From Paragordius varius (lineage: Eukaryota > Nematomorpha), in assembly GCA_964247055.1 (NCBI GenBank), contig OZ176052.1, forward strand, positions 8,556,001 through 8,620,000: 64,000 nucleotides of DNA, read 5' to 3'. The position numbers were made by a program, and so were the translations under genes. Shown here piece by piece: positions 53,601-64,000 of the stretch. The notes beneath the pieces were generated by a model. The model was not told the origin of the DNA. It saw nothing but the letters and a program-made list of their open reading frames with translations, and did not search any database. Every line of letters starts with the position of its first letter. Positions within the stretch are counted from its first letter, which is position 1.

Positions 53601-56600
53601 AAGTTACCTCAGAAAATAAAACAAAATATATAAAATAATAGTCCTATTAGCGTAAAAATTGTTAAATTAGGTAAAGTGTTACAGCTAAACGCGGACGTTG
53701 ATATTCAAAAAACAGCCAAATAAAACTATGATCAACAAAGACAGTAATCATCAACCTGGTTCAAAATAAACAAAGGGTTTGCCGCATGCCCCGATTACTG
53801 ACAATAACCTAACCTTTTAGCAATATATGAGTTTGTTGCATATGAAATATACTTTTCACTAATTGGTATCATAGTAGAATTTCTTAAATCCGTATCTACT
53901 GCTTGAGAATTGATCGTTAGACTAGTATGCTCACCCTTGGCAAAACTATCCAGTTTACGCAAATCTATATCAATTCCTTGTGAATAATTAGAATCATTTA
54001 TGGCTAATTCATCCACACAGTCTGGTGCAATGTTATTGGTGAGATTTGGTGAAAATTGGTTGTTTCCCATCTCTGTGTGAATGTTTTTTGAAAAAAGATC
54101 ATCAGTTTTTGTCTTTCCTGATGATGTAATTGACAAATGCGAAAAATCAAATGTCATCCCATGAATATGTTGGTGTGCCAATACCAAACTTTCAGTTTTG
54201 AAATGAGTAGGATTATGCGTGTTAAATAGGGATGATTGATCACAATGTATGTAGGCATTTACAATGGGTGGTTTCTAACCAAAAAATATGCAAAAAAATT
54301 AATATAGATCTAAATTTAACAATGGACAAAATATTATGTATATAATTGTTAATATCCTGAAATCCCGTTTTGACGGGATTATTGATCAATTTATTTAAAA
54401 ATTTTATGTCCAACCCATCAAGGGCTTGTATCATATAAACTTATATTTTTCCATTTGTTTAAACAAAGAAATTTTTAATAATAGTCTGTTATACGTTGAC
54501 AAACCTAACAAATGTTAAACAGAAATCATGTTTATAAAAAAGTTATTGAGGAATTTATATAATTTTAATAAATATAATAAATATCTTACACTTAAATCAA
54601 CTCATTGTTTGTTTAAAACCCACATCTTGGCAATAAAAGAAATCTCTCAAAAATTATTACCAATTTTATATTCCGCACATAACTGGTAATGTGTTGGAGA
54701 TAAGCGTTACCAAAATTTTCGCCATCCATGTCACTACTCTGTAAAGAAACTAATAGTAAATCAACTGCTCCATTTTCACCCAATAGCAAGATGTAAGGAT
54801 CACATATGGAAGCAGAAACAATCGGTACTGACATACCATGAAGATCAAAAGTAAAACATTGAATCATTTTATCTGTTAAAATATATATATATGGAAATAC
54901 TATATGTTAAAACTAAAAAGTTATAATAAACTAATATCAAATAAAAATATAGATATAGTGTATTTTAGAAGCAATTCTAAAACGAACCAAAATTCCCAGC
55001 TAGAATTCGATACTTTGTATAATTGTATTTATATAAAAAGATTGTCCCAAAAGGAACGTCTCTTTTAATTGTTTTTTCCATAACGTTCTACCATTTGTTT
55101 AATTGTTCAAATTGTGTTGCGGTAGATCATATTGAATTCTTTGGGTATGTTTTATGAAGTCTGCCCGCTTTACGCGCAATTTCGACTTGGTGTAATATTG
55201 TTTTTGGTATGTTGGACGGTTTTCTACGATGTATGCGAAACGCCTATCTTAACCTAACATTTTGAATCAGATCGACTATTTATCTCCAAAATAACTATCT
55301 GGAGTTCAGAATTTCATTGTGAATGAATCGAGATTGTAAATAATTTGAATTCTGATTCAAGCAATTTTATGTATGCGGATGATATTTTACTGAAAAGGAC
55401 TTCTGCGTATATTCAAAAACTTGAAAAATTTGAAATTCTATGGGAAGATTAATAGTCGATGTGATTCAAATGATTAGGTTTTGGAGGGTCAAATATATTG
55501 TAGATAACCGTCCATACTAAAAATGTTACATTACAAAGTCGACATTGCACGTAAAGCGGGCAGTCCCTATAAAACATACCTGCAGACAATTCAAGAGGAT
55601 AAGCACAACATAAAATGGACATAAATTTAGCTCATTATAGAACGTTATGGAAAAAATAATTAAAAGAAACGTTTCTTTTGGGACAATCTTAGCAATGAAT
55701 CTAAATTCGATATACATATTTTAAATAGAATTAAGAATTAAAACGAATTAAAGCGAAAAAGAATTTTAATGCGACGAGATTGGGTTAACATTGATAATAA
55801 AATTATTGTTATCTGAGCTATGATTTGGTACCTTATACAATTGTATATTAAATTTTTAGAAAAAAATTTCTATAATCATTTTTAATAAAATGTTAATTGC
55901 TTAAAATAATCGTAAAAGTTCAATTTTTCATGTATGGCTATTGAAAATTGGTTTAAATCACCAAAATTTATATAAAAATGGATATTTTTGTGACCTCCAA
56001 GGAGTAATCTAGCATCAACAGGCGTAATTTGGACAATATAACATTGTTCATTATAAGATTCATTGTTAAGTTTTAGATATAGGTTACTGGCCGCTAATGT
56101 AGGGGATTGTACATTAAACCCACTTTGTTCCAATTCAGTTATTTCTTGACCGGTTAAAAGAACCTAACCATAATTATATGTTGATAAAACCAAAAGATAT
56201 TATTAAATAAATGTAATACAAGGGACACGCCTCGTCCCCACCTTTAATATTATTTATCAAAATAAACACCACCATAAACTGAATCCATGCTTATCATCAT
56301 GCACTTTCGATTTTTAATAAGTTTTACTAAGCTACATTCGTTCAAGGTCAGTGTACCTTTTAACAAAAATACCATGTGGGTTTAGAAACTTTACAATGAA
56401 CCAAAAACAATAAAAAATCATTAAAAAAACCAATTTACATACTAATAAAAACAAATATTTATTCAAATTAAATTAAAAAATTAATTTAGGTGCGGACCAT
56501 GGGCTATGTATTTTCCCCAGAATTGGGGTCATCATAAGATGTTTACATTAATCCAAACGCTCTTTTATTTAAAATAATTTTATTTCTATGATTTATAGCA

Positions 56601-57686
56601 GGGGTATCCAACACGCGGCCCTCCGTAACATTTATGCAAACCGCAAGAAATTAAATATCTAATACAAAATTTTATAATTAAAAATGGTATTTAAAAAAAT
56701 CTAAGTAAAATTAATATCCATCTACATAAATTTTGGCAAGAGCAAGATATTAAAACGATTCGTAGTTATATTGTGCTCATAATTTATTTACAGTCTGATG
56801 GTTATAATTTAATAAATTATTTATTAATGCCCATATATTTTTAGCGAATGTCGCCCGCCGGTATTTTTAAGCCAAAAATGCGGCCGGGGCAGTCATTTGT
56901 TTCGGACATCCCTTATTTATATGAGCAAATAAGCGATTTCGGAATTATGATATCTGCGGGACTTTGTAAAAAAAGTTATATTATGTAAACAGAAGGTATT
57001 TTCTAAAAAGAATATTATTACCAAAGATGAATTTTGAACTGTTAAAAGTAGGTAGGAATGATATTCAGCTAAGTTTGTTTCATCATTGTGGTGTTCATCA
57101 TTTCGTTTATGATGTGGCTAATATAATATTTAATATATATTCTTAACCATATTTATATTTCTACAAATGATAATAATGAAAACTCTTTAAATAATTAATA
57201 AAATGGATTTTGCAGTTTTAAAAACTTAAAATACTTTTAATTCATAATCATTTGGCAAATATAATTATAATAAATATGTACCCCATACAAGGACCACATA
57301 TTTGTAACGTTAGGCAACTGAAATGTGGTTATTAATTGCGGTATAATAGATTTCTATTAAATAGATAAATAAATCAAAAATTACAACAATTATTTTACCT
57401 AAATTTTATCATAAAACTCGTTCGCTGATATATGATGTATTTTTTTAAAAAACGTTTTAACAAAAATAGCCTTAAAAATTTAAGAAAAATCTTAAAAAAT
57501 GGAAAAAATAATATAAACTTGCAATAAAGTTAGGCCACCAGACCCATCCTTCCCTGAATTAACTAACATTTCTAAATCTGGATCGGCAATAAGTTTTTGT
57601 GGATCTAAAAGATTAAAATAATATATAAAATTTTAAAAATAATGATTTTTAGTAGAAAAGGGTAAAAATTAAAAATAATTATAGAT

Positions 57687-57724
<38 letters not shown>

Positions 57725-60700
57725 ATCGAATACATAAGACAAAATGTTTACAACAAATATTTTTTAAAAAAGACAGCCAAATCTATATAACTTAATTTTT
57801 AAATGTAACTTTTGTTTTGAGCGACAAAATATAGAATAAATATTATTATACATTTCACAATTTTAGTTATTTAGTTTTTATATTATCTAGGTATAAAAAA
57901 ATATATCCGTCCGTCATATTTATCTTTTAACGTTTTGTCTTTATAATTTTCCATTTTACAGTATAATATAATTTGAAAACTAAGAGATTATTTTCGTATT
58001 AGACAATATAATTAATTATAACCAACATAATTTATAAAAAAATATTCTAAAATTTATTATTTAAATACCGTGTGTTTCTCCTTCATTCTCTGCAGATTGA
58101 GAATTAAAATCTTCTGAATTTATAAGGGGTTGACCCAAAGTGACACCACTACAAGGTCCAATGTTTAATATATAATCTTGAATCTATCTCAACAAAAAAA
58201 AATTATAAAAATCATAAATGTAGCAAATTTTAGTTAAATTGATATAAAAAATGATGTATAAAAGCCTTAATATATACAATTATTATTATAAAAAGTTTAT
58301 TTTTAATCATAGATAATAATGGAATAATTTGATAGGAACGTCAAAGCGTGATTTCCTTTTGTTACCCTTAGTTTTGTCTTACATATAAAACAACAATATT
58401 TATTTTTTAGGCTTAAATCATATGTAAAAGCCTTTACAGATGATCAATTATATGTTGTATATCAATGATAAATGTTATAAAAAAAATTAAATTCCTAGCA
58501 CAATTCATAAGCTAAAAAAAAGGTTATTTCAAAATATCGAGATGTAAGATTCCAATAATTTAAAAAACTTACACAGATACTGTATAGTCTATTAGTGGTA
58601 GAAACCGTGTCCAACGATTCGTTAGTTGACTCTTCGGGTATTTCCGATTTCATATCCTATAGCACGTAAATAAAAAAATGCAGTAAAATAAAAATTAAAA
58701 AAGCAATGGGTAAAAACTAAAAGACAATTTTTTTAATCATGATTAATTCTGATAAAATTTTTATGATTAAAATTCTAAAATAATAGAGTGTCAATTTACA
58801 TTCTTTCACAAGCTTCAATTTTAAATTAGGTTATAAAAAATTAAGGATCAAAAAATATTTTTACATAGTGTCTTTAAAATTACAATTTATATATATATAT
58901 ATATATCTTTTCAAATTTTACAAGTCGAAAACATACCTTTTCTTCGAGCCGTATCAAAAGACTATCAGATACGTGGGAGCCAATAAAAAGCAAATTAACT
59001 CCACAATAACACATCTAAATTAATAAAATGTCCATAATTAATTTATAAAAAAATTAAATTGCATATATTGTTATTAAATAGAGATTGATCACTTTGTTTT
59101 AATTAACTAAAAAATGGGTAAAAATAAAAAACTATATTTAGCTAATAGGTTGAGTCTGACCGGTTATAATGGCATTGTAAAACTAATCGAAAACCTAACC
59201 ACACATGTTTATTATGAGAGAAAAATTAATATATAATTTTTTAAAGATTTAATAAATTTTCAGCAATTTGAGTTAATATATTATGACTACTACTATTAAA
59301 ACGGTTAACATATATTGTGTTTGATTTAGTGACATAAATATATATATTTATATTTAATGACTGCATTCATAAGATCTCACACCGTTTTATTATTTTTAAC
59401 CACTCAAAAAACAAATCTTTTTAAATATACCATTTACAGTTTAAATTTCCCTTGAACAATTCAAATTCACCCGAAAAATTATGTGTTTTCGAACTAATAT
59501 AACTCATTATTAATATGAAAATATCTTTATGGCATAGTTTATTATTTTTTTAAGTATTATTTTAATTTAAAACAAAATTTCATTTCTTAAAATATAAAGT
59601 AATTTTTAATCTTAAAAAACATATATTTATAGGTGAATTTAAATTGTTCGAGGGTGAATTTAAATTGATTAGGGTGAATTTAAATTTTAAATGGTAATAT
59701 AAGTTGTATAAATTTATTTAACATAAAAATTATAAATTCTGTGAGTAGATTACACAAGTAGCGTCAACGAAATATGGCTCCCCATTATGCGTAAAAGGTG
59801 AAGTTAATTCAACCGTCAATCTGAGAGCAGCGCTATTGCTGAATGTCGATGGATCATCTATGGAAAAATAAATGAATAAATAAATTTTATGGAATAATAA
59901 TTTTATTATAAATGCTTATCTGTTAATATAAATAAGTAACATTAAATATATATCATTTAATATCAACTCATATTTTGGGGAGGTTAAAAAGATATCAGTT
60001 TTAGCTGTTATGTTACATTAATGATATATAACATTATATATATATTTATATTTGATGAGAACATAAAATTTCTGGGCAATTATCTCACTGTAACATTTTA
60101 ATTCACATACTAAGAAAGGATAGACATTAGCATAAATTGAGCATTTATCATTAACATACTTAAATACAAAGAAAAGTCTATTTGTATTAATAACCAATTT
60201 CAGTTCCGTCCGATTTGACAAATCGAATGACACAATATTTTCCCTCTTTAACATTCGTTGAACCATAATGACCATCGGTTGAAATTAGCGCTGATTTCCA
60301 ATTAAAAAATGCACCATGACACGTGTCGCGTTTTAAAACTAGAGCCATATCCTGGGGCAGCATAAATATACAAAATTTACTTTATAAAGCTATTAAATAA
60401 AAAGGCAAAAAATAATTTTTTTCTTATTTAGATAATTCAAGTATATAAATATATATAAAGGGTTTTACGAATTGATATTTAAAATGTATAAAACAAACTT
60501 AAAGATTTGATTATAGTAACTAAAATATCTGAGTTGTCACCAAAATTTAATAAGTTTTATACTAATACATATAGTGGATTTTACATGTAAAAATTTTATG
60601 AATATCGCAAAAAAACCAAATTTGAAATAAAGTTAAATAAATTTTACCAAAGATGTTGGAGTTACATAGTCTTTGGGAGCCAATTTATTAAGAGAAACGG

Positions 60701-62660
60701 AGGAAATAGGAGATGCTTTGCTTTGATTAATGTACACTATTGAATTAACTGCCAATACAATAGCACCACCTTGAAACAATAATAAAAACATCTGTATAGC
60801 TACAAAAATAAAAAATAATTCTATGGGCTATTTGAGAATAAATGAAAAAGCTTTTAGAGAATCTATTATAAATATATTGTGGTTAAAAGGTTAAAAAATG
60901 AAAGTTTTAAAAAGCTTCCTGGGCATACATTGTAAATGATATAATTATGTTGGTGAATCAAAATATTTTTTTATAAACTAAAATTTTTTTTACATCACAC
61001 AAACCTGTTAACATAAAATACGGTTACTTTAATATGCTTAATTTAAAATAAAATAGTATTTGAAACATTAAAAAATATACTCAAAATAAATAAGGAAATA
61101 ATATTTTGCTAAATTTTTTAAAACATATTAACAAGCTAATAATGTTCAAAATTATAAAAATTAATTTTTACACAACAAAAGTTATCAATAATTTTATAAT
61201 TTAAAAACCAATTGGACGAGGTACTGGAAGAATACGTATAGCATCGTAAGGTAAATTAGTCATGGACCAAATGACAGGGGAAACGCGTTGATACAAATTT
61301 ATGCTGAGTGCAATAATACAACTTGTTTCTTGTTTTGTACTAATTTTCCTATCGACAAAATATTATATTATAAGAATGTTTAATGTACAACAAAATACAT
61401 TTCTAGAATAAAAAAACAATTTAAGCTAAATCAAATATTACAAAAATTGCAATAAATAGAAGCACATTATCAAACAATGACTTACAATTACGAATTATGT
61501 AATATGGTGGAATATACATTATATTGCATTCCAAATAGTTGAACATTTATTTAACTTAATCATTGAAATGTTCGCTAATACTATAATTAAAACTTACCCA
61601 CACCAAGTTAAGGATGGCTCATACAAAATTAGTAAGGTAGGTTCATAATATCCATTAAGAAATGCAAAATCTGTGATACGTGCACATTTGGAGACAATTT
61701 GCTTTAAATTAATGATCATTGAAGGCGGGAGCCTAAAAGTGCTACTTTGGGAAGACGGCAATTTATTTTTGTCATCTTCCACAAGATTTGTGGACTGGCT
61801 AATGAATCAAACAAAGATAATATAAAATTTAAATGTTAAAAGTTTCAATAATTAATTTATTTATCTTTGAAAAATTATGTTATAAACATATAAAACACTG
61901 ATGTTCCTAAAAATAAAGTAACTAATATAATTGATAAGATTAAATGAAGATTATAAAAATAAACTGAGCTTTTTTATAGAATATTTAATTTAAAATTTCA
62001 AAATATAATTTCAAAATCTTTTTTAAATTATATGATATAATACGTTTGTAAGGACGTTGCGGATTCTCCAAACACGTTTGATAAATCATCCGCATTATCA
62101 TCATCTTCGTCCAAACCAGTTAGTCCATAAGTTTTGGACAAAGGTAATATGGCAAAAAAATGATTGTAAAATGACATAGCGACACATTTTTCAATCGGAT
62201 CTCTAGCAACTTGCGGTAAATATATGTTCGAATAAAAGCCACTCTTATTTTTAAGAAAACTTATAAAACCTTAAAATCAGGTGTTTCAAAGTTATGCAAA
62301 GATATGGTTTTAAGATTATAAACATTTGAGTCAAATACCAATATAGAAAACTAAATTTTAATGTTAGGTTTACTTTTGCATCTTTAAATCCAATAACCAA
62401 CCCATATCTATCAATATCACACAAATATACAGAAGTGAAACAAACAATGTTGTCTAAGAATTCATATGAACCAATCTTGTTCAAAAAATATTCACCTTAT
62501 AATAGAATTAAAATTAACTTTTGGAATCTATAATGTTATATATGGTTAGAATATTAGATCCTGATATAATTAAGTTTTTGTTAATTTTTGATGTGAAATG
62601 TGCAAAAACACAATTTTCCACAATAGTGGGCTTATGGATGGATTTTACTACAGTATACAT
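38688..62660 (-). CDS. CPSF1: CPSF160 (CPSF1), polyadenylation specificity factor
   Basis: Large beta-propeller scaffold of the cleavage and polyadenylation specificity factor, which helps recognise AAUAAA. The complete gene has 38 exons: 62660-62519, 62495-62374, 62350-62270, 62243-62044, 61798-61598, 61348-61209, 60769-60648, 60351-60273, 60245-60195, 59857-59754, 59014-58937, 58656-58573, 58183-58069, 57604-57519, 57353-57282, 57117-57022, 56163-55995, 54872-54661, 54274-53814, 51592-51308, 51073-50971, 50903-50822, 50663-50153, 49729-49336, 49012-48875, 48792-48640, 48306-48190, 47772-47673, 47142-47001, 46646-46491, 42018-41874, 41518-41366, 40753-40574, 40282-40216, 40147-40061, 39845-39723, 39625-39496, 38874-38688. 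The sum is 5868 nt, 1955 residues, against about 1440 in human; the excess is mainly Asn/acidic inserts in exons 19, 23 and 24. Landmarks: MYTVVKSIHKP start, GYYEPTLLILYEP, ILNIGPC, FHNINCPRGFIYFN, IIEVVPLPGQPMT, GLAFIDT and the C-terminal IDDFMEIDRTTNHF. Four introns are only 23-27 nt. Large introns hold transposons. Confidence 0.96.
39040..39330 (+). repeat. Possible tRNA-derived SINE
   Basis: TCTTGGTGTAATGGCTAGCC at 39045-39064 resembles a tRNA D-arm/A box, and TTTGCGATCCTG about 50 bp later resembles a B box at tRNA-like spacing. A GC-richer body follows to about 39330. The acceptor stem does not pair well, so it is not a tRNA gene. It lies in the last CPSF160 intron. No second copy was noticed, so the SINE label is tentative. 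Confidence 0.35.
40918..41114. mobile_element. hAT-like MITE (family 2, copy 2)
   Basis: 197-bp element with ends GAGTGGTACTC and GTACCACTG in the CPSF160 intron between exons 41518-41366 and 40753-40574. The flanking 8-mers ATATAAGT and ATTTAAGT match at seven of eight positions, supporting an 8-bp target duplication. Same family as 9219-9407. Confidence 0.7.
43072..43782 (-). pseudogene. Mirror copy of the C-terminal part of the FHQD-family gene
   Basis: This is the left-arm copy of the 3' end of the gene at 43933-45090. It includes the frame 43347-43072 with MSLKIHFLHAHLEYFPDNLG and DEQGERFHQDILAMEDRYHG, typical of an uncharacterised protein family found in many copies in arthropod genomes. 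It lacks the N-terminal part and is interpreted as a by-product of the palindrome. Confidence 0.7.
43933..45090 (+). pseudogene. FHQD-family gene copy, interrupted
   Basis: Successive stretches match the uncharacterised multi-copy family: RGRSDHLMKYF, RLFLDSFKTSFKAVLL, SIPVAYARCKKETYENL, FQWQICADLKVTAILTGLN, LLPSLHIKLGLVKK, MSLKIHFLHAHLEYF and DEQGERFHQDILAMEDRYHG. The family's function is unknown to me; its members recur in arthropod and some cnidarian assemblies as uncharacterised proteins. This copy is broken by a few interruptions and lacks a recognisable N-terminus. It starts in the loop and finishes in the right arm of the palindrome. Confidence 0.75.
47204..47503. mobile_element. Foldback-like element with subterminal repeats, copy 3
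   Basis: In the CPSF160 intron between exons 47772-47673 and 47142-47001. It starts CATTTACAATTCAAATTCAC next to a TA tract and has three arm repeats (CACCCTTGAACAATTCA). The right arm carries the inverted GGGTGAATTTGAACTGTTC repeats and ends in a degenerate AAATTG beside TATA. Fewer repeats than copy 2. Confidence 0.65.
51690..51960 (+). mobile_element. LINE 3' fragment
   Basis: A plus-strand frame reads NVRLQWAGHVERRHNHIL, then SGRPYTTWLNTITKDLKSLN, and stops. The R-L-x-W-x-G-H-V...GRP...W pattern is the familiar C-terminal region of LINE reverse-transcriptase proteins. Only about 270 bp are recognisable, so the clade cannot be assigned. It lies in the CPSF160 intron immediately 5' of the exon at 51592. 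Confidence 0.65.
52710..53220 (-). mobile_element. Penelope-like retroelement fragment (GIY-YIG end)
   Basis: The minus-strand frame carries SIPIVRNVCLPYSGF, SIGKILKRKNNLKVYYKP and TIYRLNCSDCPAKLGQSKRD followed by YREHL, then a conserved-looking tail. This is the C-terminal linker and GIY-YIG endonuclease region typical of Penelope-like elements. The reverse transcriptase part is absent, so it is an old partial copy inside a CPSF160 intron. Confidence 0.65.
55038..55690. mobile_element. MITE with about 250-bp inverted arms, mariner-like ends
   Basis: The left end AAGATTGTCCCAAAAGGAAC is matched by the inverted right end (GTTTCTTTTGGGACAATCTT). Similarity continues inwards through CATAACGTTCTA, CCGCTTTACG and GGACGGTT to about 55280 and 55460. 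TTGTCCCAAAA ends resemble mariner elements (inference). No transposase. It lies in the CPSF160 intron between exons 56163-55995 and 54872-54661. Confidence 0.7.
56599..56914. mobile_element. hAT-like MITE (family 1, copy 2)
   Basis: 316-bp element starting CAGGGGTATCCAACACGCGG and ending GGACATCCCTT, with internal GCGGCCGGGGC. Flanking 8-mers ATTTATAG (56591-56598) and ATTTATAT (56915-56922) match at seven of eight positions. Located in the CPSF160 intron 3' of exon 57117-57022. Confidence 0.8.
59430..59694. mobile_element. Foldback-like element with subterminal repeats, copy 4
   Basis: Smallest copy (about 265 bp), in the CPSF160 intron between exons 59857-59754 and 59014-58937. The ends are CCATTTACAGTTTAAATTTC and TTTAAATTTTAAATGG, with two or three GGGTGAATTTAAATTG repeats per arm. 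Confidence 0.65.
60246..60272 (-). other. Ultra-short intron of 27 nt in CPSF160
   Basis: Runs from GTCATTATGG to TTAAAG. Its length is a multiple of three and it has no stop codon, so the reading frame would survive retention. Removing it joins ISTD to EGKYCVI and restores the spacing seen in human CPSF1 (VISLKGGEIYVL). It could instead encode nine extra residues; the phase test cannot decide for this one. Confidence 0.6.
62244..62269 (-). other. Ultra-short intron of 26 nt in CPSF160
   Basis: Runs from GTTTTATAAG to AAATAAG. Removal joins FETPDFK to SGFYSNIY in frame, exactly where human CPSF1 has EEPELRDGFVQNVH without a gap. Confidence 0.8.
62351..62373 (-). other. Ultra-short intron of 23 nt in CPSF160
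   Basis: Runs from GTAAACC to AAATTTAG. Removal joins GFKDAK to FSILVFDS in frame, matching human SFKDAKLSVVEYD. Its length is not a multiple of three, so retention would shift the frame. Confidence 0.85.
62496..62518 (-). other. Ultra-short intron of 23 nt in CPSF160 (first intron)
   Basis: Runs from GTTAATTTTAATTC to ATTATAAG. Exon 1 ends in phase 1 and exon 2 resumes with the missing two bases (DSK-S-EYFLNKIG). Without removal the frame meets a stop directly after exon 1. Confidence 0.8.
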
Positions 62661-63190
62661 GCGGTTTTATTTCCCATATGTGCAACCTTTAAGAAAATTC
62701 AAAGATTAATTCATCAAAACGCATACCAGAACACTTTATGATCCCAATAGATCCAATATTTATTTAAGCATTTAACGTCGCATTTTAGTTATTAAATTTA
62801 ATTTTTATCTCTTTAATATAATTATTCTTGTCTATATTTGTCTGATATTCAAATATGGCACTTGGATAGTGTTTTTTTATAATGCTTTATCTCTGTTAAA
62901 TTGCTTTATTAATTTTTTTGATTAAAAGGTGTATTTTTGGGTCATTTTTAGTTTTATATTGTGAGTTAACTAATTAGGGAATCATATAATAACTAAAGTT
63001 TTTTCTATGGCTGAATGTAGAAAATGAAAATTTTATCATATCTATGCTGTTAAACATTCGGATATATATTCAATATAAATAAGGTATCACACGGTTTAAG
63101 CCGCACCAAGGGTTTATTTTGGTTGGTATATAGTTGGGATTTTGCATTAAAGCGATACACTTTAAGAAGAATATTCAAGAAACAATATTA
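62661..63190. other. CPSF160 upstream region, no gene seen
   Basis: Should contain the CPSF160 promoter and 5' UTR. The plus-strand open stretch 62521-62709 is antisense to exon 1 and not a gene. Nothing else was recognised. Confidence 0.35.
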
Positions 63191-63199
63191 GATCAAATA

Positions 63200-64000
63200 C
63201 TTAAAACTAATGTGACCAGATAGGCTGTTTTTCGCAGTAGTACTGGATTTTCAGAAGAGAACTGTGACTGTACTGCGCCCACTTTTGTATTGCTTTTTGA
63301 AACTAAAAAAATTTAAATTTTTATAATATATGTTTGATTGTAGGAAACATTAAAATTTGGGCAACATATTTTGATTGTTGAAAAAATTATTTGATATATC
63401 AATTACCTTTTATTTATTGAAAATTTTTTTTAGAATTTGATATAGTACCCTCTGTAAAAATAACCCCATTGCAAAGAAATGGTATTTTGGGGTAAAACAA
63501 AGATTGGCCTATTTTTAATTGGTTAACACTTTATTTTCTGCTCGAATTATACATAAAATTGAATTTAGATCGATCAAACCTCTTATGATCGCAGCCCTTC
63601 GCGCAGTGGCGTAACTAGAAATCAGTTAATGGCGTTTTCACTCAGGGTTTCCGCAAAAAACGATGCCTTAAAATTTAAAATTAACAAAATTAATTTATGA
63701 TATTTTAATAAATGTTTGATTAAGTTTAAAAAGTTTATTTTTTGTTGTAATTATCCAACGGATAATTATGGAGAAAATTGTTATTCCCGTAACATATTAT
63801 TTAAAATTTATATATGGCATATAGTTTTGAAAAACCAAGAGTTTTTTACGTTATACTCATTAAGTGGGAGGTATGATACTTAATTTTTTTCCTAAACTTT
63901 AATTTTTAATAGTTTCTTTATTTTTAAACAAATTTGAGATATTTTGTTGAAGCGTACTTCAAACTATTTTGAAGCATGATGTAAACGGTATAACACTTAT
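63200..64000 (-). repeat. Second copy of the 24.2/25.8-26.4 kb repeat, reversed
   Basis: 63200-63800 matches 25830-26400 in reverse (GGTCACATTA end, CAGTACTG block, CAGGGTTTCCGCA). 63826-64000 matches 24180-24340 in reverse (CATTAAGTGGGAG, TTGTTGAAGCGTACTTC). Here the two parts are contiguous, whereas at 24-26 kb they are separated by the three tandem units and the left end of the TIR element. It runs off the right edge. Confidence 0.65.

Noticed and set aside
55370-55440. YADDILLKR-like string resembling a reverse transcriptase active site inside the 55.0-55.7 kb MITE
   Set aside because: Too short, with no flanking RT motifs; it sits in the loop of a small inverted-repeat element and is probably chance.

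Overview
The window is a strongly A+T-rich piece of animal nuclear DNA. It carries six recognisable intron-containing host genes embedded in many small DNA transposons. PKC-epsilon, DUOXA, SFSWAP and CPSF160 orthologues show that it is metazoan. A multi-copy gene family that I know mainly from arthropods (core motif DEQGERFHQDI) suggests an arthropod, but the sequence does not fix the species.

Layout. 1-7.0 kb, minus strand: the first five coding exons of a novel-type protein kinase C (epsilon/Pkc98E class), running off the left edge. 7.0-11.3 kb: repeats, mainly nested TTAA-flanked MITEs. 11.5-12.0 kb, plus: mitochondrial ribosomal protein S12. 12.07-13.9 kb, minus: a dual oxidase maturation factor (DUOXA), tail to tail with S12. 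15.3-22.7 kb, minus: an ABCG half transporter with a degenerate nucleotide-binding site. 23-29 kb: a repeat mosaic with long inverted repeats. 29.3-38.6 kb, plus: the splicing regulator SFSWAP, 16 exons and 909 codons before the stop. 38.7-62.7 kb, minus: the complete CPSF160 gene, modelled here as 38 coding exons and 1955 codons before the stop, tail to tail with SFSWAP. 63.2-64.0 kb: a second copy of a repeat seen at 24-26 kb.

Exon borders were read by eye from GT/AG sites, phase continuity and similarity to remembered family sequences. Both the SFSWAP and CPSF160 models sum to a multiple of three. The most striking observation is that CPSF160 contains four apparent GT-AG introns of only 23, 23, 26 and 27 nt beside introns of 0.1-4.5 kb. 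Other points of interest are a 3.9-kb near-palindromic element in a CPSF160 intron, foldback-like elements with subterminal 20-bp repeats lying in or beside TA tracts, an ABCG protein whose Walker A, signature and Walker B motifs are all altered, and two convergent gene pairs with under 100 bp between stop codons.

The genes do not form a pathway. SFSWAP and CPSF160 both act in nuclear pre-mRNA processing, one in alternative splicing and one in polyadenylation-signal recognition, but their adjacency may be chance.
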